A stretch of 64,000 bases of DNA, from contig CAVRXQ010000007.1 in NCBI GenBank assembly GCA_963725215.1, positions 496,001-560,000 of the forward strand, written 5' to 3'. The position numbers were made by a program, and so were the translations under genes. Source of the stretch: CAVRXQ01 sp963725215. Lineage in GTDB: Bacteria > Actinomycetota > Acidimicrobiia > Acidimicrobiales > Bog-793. Position 1 is the first letter of the stretch. Each line of letters opens with the position of its first letter. Under the pieces are notes generated by a model that saw nothing but the letters and a program-made list of their open reading frames with translations, searched no databases and was not told the DNA's origin. Below are positions 46,168 to 54,327 of this stretch, piece after piece.

Positions 46168-46233
46168 GACACCTCTTTCGTTTGCTGCGTTGTGGCCGGT
46201 TCGATTCCGACCTCCCCCCGGACTTTTGGGCCG

Positions 46234-46815
46234 TCACTTGATCGTCAACTTGCCGCTGACGGTCGCGCGGAACGAGCCACTTTGTGATCCCGAAGTGCCG
46301 CCGAGCGTCATCGAGCCGCTGAAATGAAGGGTTCCTGACGCACCGGCCGCCGTGCCGGTGCCCCCCGTGACCTTGCCGGTGCCGTTGAACGTGACGGTCA
46401 CCGGACCGCTTTGCCCGCTCGAGCAACCTTTCGCGCTCGATCTCGTGACGGTGAACGTCATCTTCGCTTTGGCACCGGTCATCGCTCCGGTGCCACCGAA
46501 CGGGTCACACAGAGCGGAGGCAGCGCCAGAGCCGTGGCCGGAGATCTTGCTCGCGCCGATGACGGACGGCGTTCCTGTTCCCGAGCCCTTGACCGACGAA
46601 ATGGTGACGGAGCCGTTCTCGATGAGGAGCGACGCGGTCCCGCTGTAGTGGCCGCTGAATGAAACGGTCTTCGTCTTCGCCGCTGCGAACACCGGGCTGG
46701 CGAAGATGCCGAGCGCGGTGACGGCGAGGAGAACCGAAAGGACCGGGTGGGCGCGAACCCTGCGCCCGCGAGGTGGAGCTACTGAGGGTCTCGTTGCAAG
46801 GTCCAACCGAGCCAT
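46234..46815 (-). CDS. Secreted Gly/Ser/Thr-rich protein
   Basis: 193 residues from the ATG at 46815, which has GAGGAGG seven to eight bases upstream. A longer open frame starts at 46863 but lacks that site. A basic N-terminus (RPSVAPPRGRRVRAHP) and a hydrophobic stretch ending SPVFA-AA form a signal peptide. The mature protein is almost wholly alternating Gly, Ser, Thr and hydrophobic residues (HYSGTASLLIENGSVTISSVKGSG), typical of a beta-solenoid or repeat adhesin. Two cysteines (ALCDPF, KGCSSG) may form a disulfide. Function unknown. Confidence 0.65.
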   Translation of the reverse strand: MARLDLATRPSVAPPRGRRVRAHPVLSVLLAVTALGIFASPVFAAAKTKTVSFSGHYSGTASLLIENGSVTISSVKGSGTGTPSVIGASKISGHGSGAASALCDPFGGTGAMTGAKAKMTFTVTRSSAKGCSSGQSGPVTVTFNGTGKVTGGTGTAAGASGTLHFSGSMTLGGTSGSQSGSFRATVSGKLTIK

Positions 46816-47080
46816 AGGGTGGCCTCCTCTCCCGGCGAGACACCCCCCCTTGGCTCTTGCCACCGCCTTGCGCCAGATATCACGAGCAGCCTGTTCGATC
46901 GGGAAACCAGGACCCAGGGCCGAAGGTCACAAGACGCTTGAGTGCTCGACGACGCGCCGGGACGCGGTGGATCGGACGACCGCCACGATGATGGGCGCCC
47001 GTGACAGTTTCTTGATGACGACTGTTGGGAAGAACGCGCGGACACTTGGTTTGTCAAGCAGTGCCGGTTCGCGTTTCTAA

Positions 47081-47123
47081 CCTCTCAAGGTTGAGACACG
47101 GGTTCGAATCCCGTTGGGGCTGC
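47081..47123 (+). repeat. tRNA-Glu 3' end repeat, copy 3
   Basis: About 41 of 43 bases match the 3' end of tRNA-Glu. There is a G-to-T change in the stem after the anticodon loop and a difference at the far left base. It closes a second interval of about 5.8 kb. Confidence 0.85.
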
Positions 47124-47185
47124 GAACAAAAGTCCTCGTAGCACGCTCATTCTGGAGAAAGAGTTCTCCGCCGGGACGGCGGTGT

Positions 47186-47812
47186 TCACTTACCGGAGTT
47201 CCCCCGTCCGGTGCTCGGCGCGGTCTGCTGATTGTTCTCGTTCGTATTGAAGCCGTTGTCCAAGTTTTGGCACGCCCGCTGTGCGGCTTTGAACGTCGCC
47301 GTGTTGGGGTCGAGGCCACCTGTGCCGAGTTGAATGACGAGCGTGCCTTGGCCGTTGGGGTCAGGGAAATCGGAGACGCCGTGCGCACGCATGCATTGCG
47401 AGTACTTGAGAGCTTTGGCGTTGGCGGCCGCCTTCTCGGCGGAGGTCAGCTTGTTTCCCAGGAGTGACATGCAGGCGTTCTGGGCGGCCTGGAACCGCGG
47501 CGAGTGAGGGTTCAGGTCGCTCCCGGGCTGGACCGAAATCGAGATGCTGCCGTTGGAGCTGGGATCCGGGAAATCGGAGATCCCGTGTGAGCGCATGCAG
47601 CGGGAGTACTTGAGCGCTTTGGCCTCGATGGCCTGGCGAGACCCTGACCGCGATCCATTGCCCGACGACGAGGTCGTCGTCGGGCTCGAGCCGACGCTCG
47701 CGACTCCAGGCGACGCGGGGCCGCTTCCGCAGGCGGCTAGGAGTGTCACTGTGACCGCCAGCGAGAGTCCGACCGCCGCAGTGCGCAACCTCTTGATCTT
47801 GGCAATCCGCAT
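47186..47812 (-). CDS. Lipoprotein with duplicated CMRxHGxSDFPDP domain
   Basis: 208 residues from the ATG at 47812 (MRIAKIKRLRTAAVGLSLAVTVTLLAACGSG). The lipobox LLAAC predicts lipid attachment at residue 26. After a Ser/Thr/Gly linker there are two copies of a domain of about 55 residues beginning ALKYS(R/Q)CMR(S/A)HG(I/V)SDFPDP and ending near a second conserved cysteine (QNAC; QRAC). Such domains are common in actinobacterial lipoproteins of unknown function. A longer open frame exists upstream but overlaps a different signal and lacks support. Confidence 0.78.
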   Translation of the reverse strand: MRIAKIKRLRTAAVGLSLAVTVTLLAACGSGPASPGVASVGSSPTTTSSSGNGSRSGSRQAIEAKALKYSRCMRSHGISDFPDPSSNGSISISVQPGSDLNPHSPRFQAAQNACMSLLGNKLTSAEKAAANAKALKYSQCMRAHGVSDFPDPNGQGTLVIQLGTGGLDPNTATFKAAQRACQNLDNGFNTNENNQQTAPSTGRGNSGK

Positions 47813-47869
47813 CACCGTGCACTTCAGGACTGTCGTTCTCGCATCTCTTCGGTTCTCCTTGTACACCTG

Positions 47870-48031
47870 ATTTGGTTTCACGGCGGTTACTGCCAACGAC
47901 GGCATCGCCACCGCCCGCCCCCGCAATGACGGCGGCCTGTCCGTCAAGGTCACGGTGCCCTCGTCCGGCGCCTCGGTGCAGGGAGTCGACATTTACGCAA
48001 CCGAACGACGAGGTGTTCCACTCCCTGGCTG
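47870..48031 (+). pseudogene. C-terminal fragment of a secreted-type beta domain
   Basis: An open stretch with no start codon, closed by TGA just upstream and ending at 48031. It translates to FGFTAVTANDGIATARPRND, then GGLSVKVTVPSSGASVQG and VDIYATERRGVPLPG. The alternating hydrophobic and hydrophilic pattern and lack of in-frame stops suggest the remnant of an Ig-like domain rather than chance. It lies just before the fourth tRNA-Glu repeat, where debris would be expected. Confidence 0.35.
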
Positions 48032-48123
48032 ACGTATTGCGGGCACAAGCGGGAATACAGCGTGCGCGATTTTCCGTGCTAGCAGGATCGCGAGTCGAAT
48101 TCAGCAGCACTGGCCCAGCGAAT

Positions 48124-48160
48124 CTTTCAAGGTGAAGACACGGGTTCGAATCCTGTTGGA
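48124..48160 (+). repeat. tRNA-Glu 3' end repeat, copy 4 (degraded)
   Basis: It matches about 37 bases of the tRNA-Glu 3' part with at least three substitutions and then diverges in the acceptor stem. It is the most distant and most decayed copy, closing a third interval of about 1 kb. Confidence 0.75.
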
Positions 48161-48165
48161 CGGCC

Positions 48166-48644
48166 AACACGCCTTGGTAGAGCACTTTTGCCTAGCCCGC
48201 GCGATGTAGGTCTCGCTTCGCGTGCGCGGATTCGAACGACCTTCATTCCGCCGCTACTCGTTCATTCGGTCAGCGCGAGGTTTTCAAGATCCCGCATCAT
48301 TATTTAAGAATTTCCCTGTGCATCTATATGCTTATTTGAAGAGCGTGAAACTGGCATACTCCTGCAATCAATAGTGCGGTCTCAGCGAGTGCAGGTATAC
48401 GGAGCCGACGCATTAGTCCAGGTCCAGGACGCAGTATTGCGCCAGCCAAACCTAAATGACGCGGATTGTGGTCGTATCGACACTCAACGCGAATGACCAG
48501 AGATTAGTCATCGATTTATATTCCGATGGCCTTGACTTTCTTTCTTTATGAGGCGTAAACCTCAGAAACGATATTGCTGAAAAGCGAGTTCGCGTAGTTG
48601 CGGTTGCAGCCCCAACTCCAAATCGTCGGAAGCGAGGGATCCGC
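48166..48644. other. Low-GC intergenic stretch before the collagen-like gene
   Basis: About 480 bases clearly poorer in G and C than the rest of the window, especially 48290-48360 and 48500-48560. No gene, full tRNA or repeat array is seen. It presumably holds the promoter of the collagen-like gene. TTGACT near 48532 resembles a -35 box but lacks a good -10 partner. Confidence 0.5.
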
Positions 48645-50453
48645 TTGAAGCGTGGCCAGCACTACACGCCGCGCGGTTCACATGTGAAACGAGCGCGTGA
48701 GCTCAAGCGAGGTCGGTACACGCCGCCCAAGCGGCGAGGCGCGGCCGTAGTCATCGCTGCGTCGACTGCGCTCGGAACTGCCGGCGCGGTCAGTACCGCG
48801 TTCGTCAATCCGGCAGGCGCAACCCACCTCTCCACGTACAGCTCCCGGCCCCGCTTCGACGATCGCGGATGTGGCGACGACGAGCATGGCCACGACAACG
48901 ACAACGGGAAGGGCGGAGGCGAGGAATCCTGCGGCGTCCAAGGTCCGCAGGGACCACAAGGTTTCCAAGGGGCGCAGGGCGCGCAAGGTCCGCGAGGATT
49001 CCAAGGCGCACCCGGATCCCAGGGAAACCAGGGCAAGCAAAGGCTCCCAGGGCGCGGCCGGATCCAAGGCACCGGGCAACCAGGGCTTCCAAGGAGCGCA
49101 GGGGGTACAAGGCGCGCAAGGTCCGCAGGGCTTCCAGAGCGCCACCGGGTCGCAAGGCAACCAAGGCAACCAGGGCTATCAAGGCGCCACCGGGTCGCAA
49201 GGGAATCAAGGTAACCAAGGCTTCCAAGGCGCCACCGGATCGCAAGGAAACCAAGGCAATCAAGGATTCCAAGGCGCCACCGGATCGCAAGGAAACCAGG
49301 GCTTCCAGGGCGCCACGGTTCGCAAGGCACCGGGCAACCAGGGCTTCCAGGGGGCGCAGGGGGACAGGGCGCAATCCAGGGCTTCCAAGGCGCCACCGGT
49401 TCCAAGGCAATCAGGGCAATCAGGGCTTCCAAGGCGCCACCGGATCCCAGGGCAACCAGGGCAACCAAGGCTTCCAAGGCGCCACCGGATCGCAGGGGAA
49501 TCAAGGCAATCAGGGCTTCCAGGGCGCCACCGGATCGCAGGGGAATCAGGGCAACCAGGGCTTCCAAGGCGCCACCGGATCGCAAGGAAACCAAGGTAAC
49601 CAAGGCTTCCAAGGCGCCACCGGATCGCAAGGGCAACCAAGGCTTCCAAGGAGCACAGGGGGCACAAGGCGCGCAAGGTCCGCAGGCTTCCAGGGCGCCA
49701 CCGGATCGCAGGGGAACCAGGGCAATCAGGGCTTCCAAGGCGCCACCGGATCGCAGGGGAACCAAGGCAATCAAGGCTTCCAAGGAGCACAGGGCGCACA
49801 AGGCGCGCAAGGTCCGCAGGGCTTCCAGGGGGCCACCGGATCACAAGGCAACCAGGGGGCGACCGGGTCACAAGGAGGTGCCGGGACCGGCGGTTCGCAA
49901 GGTCCGCAGGGCTTCCAGGGGGCCACGGATCCAAGGCAACCAGGGAAACCAGGGCAACCAGGGCTTCCAAGGAGCTCAGCGGTTCGCAAGGCTTCCAAGG
50001 AGCCCAGGGGGCACAAGGTTCCGCCGGCACTGGCAGCCAAGGACCGCAGGGGAACCAGGGAGGTGCAGGACCGAACTTCATCTTCGGTAGCACGGACCAT
50101 GACGGGATCAAAGGGGACGGCGGTACGCAATACGTCGGAGTAGGCGACGAGAGCAGCACGAAAACGGATGTCGAACAGGTGGTCGACTTCAGCGGCACCG
50201 TCAAGACGCTCTACGTGTACTTCGGGACCGCTCCCGGTGGCAGCGACTATCGTGGACGATTTCTTTCCAGGTCAGCGGAACAACCGTCGGTTCGTCCCTT
50301 ACGATCAGCGGGCCCTCGACTTCTGGATCGGTCACTTTGAACGGCGGGACCGGCGAGACGATCGCAGCCGGCACCACCGTGGACATCGTGATGGTGCCGA
50401 GCAGCAGCAAACATCCGAGCGACACCAGAGTCAGCTGGAGCGTTGGCCCGTAG
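48645..50453 (+). CDS. Secreted collagen-like repeat protein, frame broken at many points
   Basis: Exported surface-type protein. It starts at TTG 48645 (or GTG 48681) with a basic region and a signal-like segment (RRGAAVVIAASTALGTAGAV...NPAGA). A short acidic Cys-containing linker (CGDDEHGHDNDNGKGGGEESC) follows, then about 370 residues of Gly-x-y repeats rich in Gln, Asn and Phe, mostly the 15-residue unit GNQGNQGFQGATGSQ. A non-repetitive C-terminal domain begins PNFIFGSTDHDGIKGDGG and ends SWSVGP at the stop 50451-50453. The Gly-x-y pattern jumps among all three frames at nine or more places, mostly at runs of A, C or G. These are either sequence errors in the repeats or real phase-variable slippage. 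Start and end share the same frame. Confidence 0.75.
49139..49800 (+). repeat. 45-base tandem repeats coding Gly-x-y triplets
   Basis: About ten near-identical 45-base units, each coding five Gly-x-y triplets (GATGSQ, GNQGNQ, GFQ). Unit spacing varies through small indels. The repeats are coding and have no unique spacers, so they are not a CRISPR array. Confidence 0.85.
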
Positions 50454-50480
50454 GCCTGACGCGGCCTGCATCACCACACG

Positions 50481-50508
50481 AAAGGGAGGCCCACCGTGGC
50501 CTCCCTTT
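50481..50508 (+). terminator. Strong hairpin after the collagen-like gene
   Basis: AAAGGGAGGCC and GGCCTCCCTTT form a perfect 11-base stem with a six-base loop, 28 bases after the stop codon. The right arm ends in TTT. Position and symmetry fit an intrinsic terminator. Confidence 0.75.
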
Positions 50509-51100
50509 CCAGGGCTTTCGCCATAGTTACTTCGACCTGAAAAAGGCGATCTGAGAATCGTCTCTTACCAGCGCGTTCGTTGAACGACGGTGCTCGCGAT
50601 GAGGCCCGAATGCAACAACGATGGCCCCAGTCCCTGCCAGAGGATTGGAGGCCATCGTCATGCTGTGCACCAAAGTAGATCGAGCGACCAGTCTCGGGTG
50701 AGCGCCGACCGTGGAGGCCACGACAACCAGGCACACCTACGCGACCCGCAGCACTTCCCCGCCCGACTCGCAGTCACGAATCGGGAGTGAAACGTGTACT
50801 TCGCGGAACCAGCAATCGCGCGAGACGGCCGAAGGCTTCGACGACGAAGTCACATATTCTTAGCCCTGCATCACCATCTGTCATTACGAACTCGGCGGTA
50901 CGAAGAGGCATAGAGGAGGCGAAGGCGTTGCGAAGCTCGAACAATCGAATTCCGCTCCCAGTCAACATCGGATGTCTCCCGCCCTCGCGCGTCACGAGTG
51001 ATCGGTCAGAGCTACGAATATTTGTTGAGTCCGAAACCGCGTCATCGCTCAAATGACAACCGGTTCAAGTCCTACATCGCACTGAATCGGATTCGTGCAG
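50509..51100. other. Intergenic stretch, no gene seen
   Basis: About 590 bases between the terminator and the glycosyltransferase. Open frames occur on both strands (for example 50774-51052 minus and 50787-51056 plus), but they overlap each other, lack ribosome-binding sites and show no recognisable protein pattern. The glycosyltransferase promoter should lie near the right end. Confidence 0.5.
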
Positions 51101-52341
51101 ATGCTTATCTCGGTTTTCACCCCATCGCACAATCCTCGGTTTCTCGACCACTGCTACCGCAGTCTCGCCGCGCAGACGATTGCGGATTGGGAATGGATTG
51201 TCCTCCTGAATCACGGTGCGAAGGACTGGCGACCGACCGTTCGCGACGACCGGGTCAGGGTCTTACGAGCAACGAATGTTCGTGGCGTCGGTGCGCTGAA
51301 GTCGGCCGCCTGCGCCTATTGCTCAGGAGAGCTGCTCGTCGAGCTTGATCATGACGACCTTCTCACGCCTACGTGCCTGGAGGAGATCCACGAGGCATTC
51401 GAGTCAATCCCGATGCCGCGCTCGTCTACTCCGACTGTGCCCAGATCAATGAAGACGGAAGTCGCAACGAGGACCGCTTCAATCCCGACTTCGGATGGGT
51501 CTACCTAGACGAGAGGGTCGACGAGATGGAACTCCTTCGTTGTCGGGCGATGGCGGCGTACCCCCACAACGTCTCCTACATCTGGTACGCGCCGAATCAC
51601 GTGCGCGCCTTTCGCAGGAGCGCCTACAACGAGGTCGGTGGCTACAACGACCAACTTCACGTCCTCGACGACCAGGAACTGATGATCCGGCTCTTTCTGG
51701 CCGGCGATTTTCACCACGTCGACAAGTGTCTGTACCTCCAGCGCGTTCACCGACGGAACACGCAAGTAGACCCGGCAATCAATGCGTTCATTCAAGAACA
51801 GACCGTGCGCTACTACCAGCAGAACATCATGGCGCTTCAGATCGCCTGGGCGAAGAGACGTGGGTTTGCAACGATCACCCTTACAACCGCGACTTCTCCT
51901 GAGCCGCCCGACGGGAGCCCTGGCGAGATCGTGGTCATCAACGCCGAAGACCCCAACCTCGAATTCGAGCAAGACAGCGTCGCGTTGATCAGCGCTCCAG
52001 AATTGATGCAACGGCTGCCCGACCGGAGCCAATTCCTCAACGAGTGCTACCGAGTGCTCGTCCACGGAGGGCTTCTCATGACCGAAACCCCGAGCACCGA
52101 TGGTCGCGGTGCGTTCCAGGACCCGAGCCATGTCGCGTTTTACAACGAAAACAGCTTCTGGTACCTAACACAGTCGCGATTGCGTGCCAGCATTCCGAGC
52201 CTGCAAGCCAGATTTCAAATTAGTTACCTGCGCACGTACTTCCCGAGTTCCTGGCATGAGACCGAGCGGATTCCTTACGTGCAGGCAAACTTGCTCGCGG
52301 TAAAGGATGGACCCCGTCTTGGTGGACCTCTTCTTTGCTGA
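51101..52341 (+). CDS. Glycosyltransferase 2 / methyltransferase fusion, one base missing
   Basis: An N-terminal GT-A family 2 domain begins MLISVFTPSHNPRFLDHCYRSL, with the metal-binding DHDD (LLVELDHDDLLTP near residue 80). After HEAFES the frame shifts (a base is missing next to 51405) and the protein resumes as NPDAALVYSDCAQINEDGSR, GYNDQLHVLDDQELMIRLF and a C-terminal methyltransferase-like domain (NECYRVLVHGGLLMTETPSTDGRGAFQDPSHVAFYNE). The first SAM-binding glycine motif is not seen. Restoring the base gives about 413 residues. It probably transfers sugars to a surface glycan or protein in the neighbouring locus, by context only. Confidence 0.78.
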
Positions 52342-52377
52342 GAACGCTTTTCCGCCGCGTGCGGAGAATGGAGTTCA

Positions 52378-52412
52378 GCCGCCCAGGGGGCAAGTCGGGC
52401 GGTGGCTTCTTA
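52378..52412. terminator. Possible terminator hairpin between convergent genes
   Basis: GCCGCCC and GGGCGGT pair across a 12-base loop and are followed by GGCTTCTT. It lies in the 99-base gap between two convergent genes and could serve the plus-strand gene. The T run is poor. Confidence 0.35.
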
Positions 52413-52440
52413 ATGCTCAACTCGGCCTCGAAGTTCGAGC

Positions 52441-54291
52441 TCACTTCGTGCACGAGTTCGCACCAATCACGTAATACGAAAAGCTCGAATCCTGGTAGAT
52501 GGGAGTTCCGAGGTCGGTTCGGAACAATGTGCTGACCGCAGCATCGTTTGGAGTGCCGAGGTTCGCATCCAAGATGGCAGAGACTCGGTAATTCCTAATC
52601 AGCCGGCACAAGTCGCTCTCGACCACGAAAACGCTCGGGCTCGGCGGGTAGTCGGTGTCTTCGCCGCCCTGAGCCTGGGCGAGGTATTCCTGAACCGATG
52701 GAGGCGAGAGGAGTTCGGCGTACGGTTGGCCGTTGCCGAAAGGGCTCTGGACGTACGAGTAACCGCCAATCAGCCGAATATTCATGTTTGCGAGCGCTTG
52801 CCACACCATTGGCGTGCTGTACGGCCACATCGGGAACGGGTAAGTCAAGACCACTGAACCGGGGCGCAGAGAGTCCAGAGCAGCCACGATTTCGCCAGTC
52901 GATCCGGGCGCGCCGGACGTTGACGCAGACGGCCAGAGGAACACCGCGCACACGCAAAGGGAGAGAGGCAACGCGAGCGCTCGTGCGAGCGCGGCACGAG
53001 AAGCGAGCTTCACATTTATCAGGTCATCGAGACCGACCGCGAACGCGATCGAGGCAAACAAGATGACATCCAAGGCGAATCGAGCTGGAACCGTCGAGTC
53101 CAGCAACGGGATATGCGCGAGTATGCCTTCCGGGAGCGGTATCGAAGTCGCGTGCCCGGCGATGGCCAAATGCGATCCAAGCGAAAGTACGAACGCGATC
53201 AACGCAAGAACCAGTGCACCTGAAACTCGCCGATCCCGTCGAAATGCAATCGCGAAGAATGCCAGGAGAATCAGAACGGGCAAACTGACATAGGCGAGGC
53301 TCTCGGTCGGATTGCCCAGTGCGAATCGATCCGAAATATGAACCAGGCCCGTCGTCGAGAGAAACTGTTGCGACGTCGGCACGATTGGACCGAGGAGATC
53401 AGAAGCCAGTGGCTGGAGGGCGCTCGGCGATTGCACGGGCCCGCGAATGTGATCCGGCCCGAACAGTGCGAACCAAAACGGATAAGCGAGGAGCGCGATG
53501 AACTCAGCCGCGGCGATCGCAAACGCCACGAGGAAGGGACGCATGCGCAGTCGACGGGGGCGGTAGATGATGCCGGCGACGACCGCGCCGATGACCAGGA
53601 TGAGGACCAAACTCGTCAGTACCTCGGGGTCTACGAGGGCCTGCGCCGCTGACAACGCGCCGATCAAAACGCCGGCAACGGTCGCTCGAAGTCGCTTCTC
53701 CGCGACAGCCACGAGGCATAACAGGATGAGCGGTGGGAATGGAGTAAATGCCAGCACCAGATGGGCGCTGTCGCGACTCTCAGTCGCCATGTACGGACCG
53801 AACCCGTAGAGGAGCCCGGCCACGGTGGCGAAGAACGTCCGAACCGAGAGGAAGCGAACGAGGAAATACATCGCCGACGCCGACGCCGCGATCGCGACCA
53901 TCAGAAAGAAATTGAGTGTCGCGATCGGTCCGAACCACGTAGTGATTGGTATGCCGAGTATCGCAAGCAGCGGCGCTGACGCTTGGTCAGCGAGATTGAC
54001 CCCAGACGGATAATCAACAAAATGCGTGACGAAAGGATTCAGGCCGTGCTCTAAGGCGAACCGCCACCACGCGAAGTCCCACACGCTTCCGGGTGGATCG
54101 AAGAAACCCGAGTCGGGCAACGAGCGATTATCGAATGGAAGTACTGGGAGAAACCACAGAACCGCCAAGACCACGAAGCAAATCGGGACCACGACCGAGG
54201 GCGAGGGAGCAAGAATTCGGCGAACGACGGTCCCAATACGGGGGTTGGAACGCTCGCGGGCGCGAGAGTGCTTTCCGACTCGAAAGGCCAC
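52441..54291 (-). CDS. Large polytopic membrane protein, possible GT-C glycosyltransferase
   Basis: A 616-residue integral membrane protein with about 11 hydrophobic helices in residues 33-470 and a C-terminal extracytoplasmic part of about 140 residues (PGSVVLTYPFPMWPYSTPMVWQ; NYRVSAILDANLGTPND). An acidic extracellular first loop (PDSGFFDPPGSVWDFAWWRFALEHGLNPF) and the overall layout resemble GT-C enzymes that use polyprenyl-phosphate sugars, but I cannot match a named family. It is downstream of the TPR lipoprotein on the same strand (36-base gap). Confidence 0.68.
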   Translation of the reverse strand: MAFRVGKHSRARERSNPRIGTVVRRILAPSPSVVVPICFVVLAVLWFLPVLPFDNRSLPDSGFFDPPGSVWDFAWWRFALEHGLNPFVTHFVDYPSGVNLADQASAPLLAILGIPITTWFGPIATLNFFLMVAIAASASAMYFLVRFLSVRTFFATVAGLLYGFGPYMATESRDSAHLVLAFTPFPPLILLCLVAVAEKRLRATVAGVLIGALSAAQALVDPEVLTSLVLILVIGAVVAGIIYRPRRLRMRPFLVAFAIAAAEFIALLAYPFWFALFGPDHIRGPVQSPSALQPLASDLLGPIVPTSQQFLSTTGLVHISDRFALGNPTESLAYVSLPVLILLAFFAIAFRRDRRVSGALVLALIAFVLSLGSHLAIAGHATSIPLPEGILAHIPLLDSTVPARFALDVILFASIAFAVGLDDLINVKLASRAALARALALPLSLCVCAVFLWPSASTSGAPGSTGEIVAALDSLRPGSVVLTYPFPMWPYSTPMVWQALANMNIRLIGGYSYVQSPFGNGQPYAELLSPPSVQEYLAQAQGGEDTDYPPSPSVFVVESDLCRLIRNYRVSAILDANLGTPNDAAVSTLFRTDLGTPIYQDSSFSYYVIGANSCTK

Positions 54292-54327
54292 GATCGTCGG
54301 CCCGCCTCCCCTATTTGGGGTCGAAAA

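Noticed and set aside
48170..48245. tRNA-like pieces: TTGGTAGAGCAC resembling a D arm and GGATTCGAACGACC resembling a T arm
   Set aside because: The two pieces are on opposite strands and no acceptor or anticodon stem can be folded, so this is not a tRNA. It could be debris from tRNA-directed integration.
49139..49800. Regular 45-base repeats suggesting a CRISPR array
   Set aside because: The repeats are directly adjacent, have no unique spacers, and code Gly-x-y triplets. No cas genes are nearby.
48662..50204. Long open frames on the minus strand opposite the collagen-like gene
   Set aside because: They are antisense to the repeats, give Pro/Ala/Leu-rich low-complexity products, and lack ribosome-binding sites.
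50774..51056. Overlapping small frames on both strands between the collagen-like gene and the glycosyltransferase
   Set aside because: They overlap each other, have weak starts and match no protein pattern I recognise.
51060..51080. T-arm-like GGTTCAAGTCC before the glycosyltransferase
   Set aside because: The flanking bases do not pair and no other tRNA parts are present.
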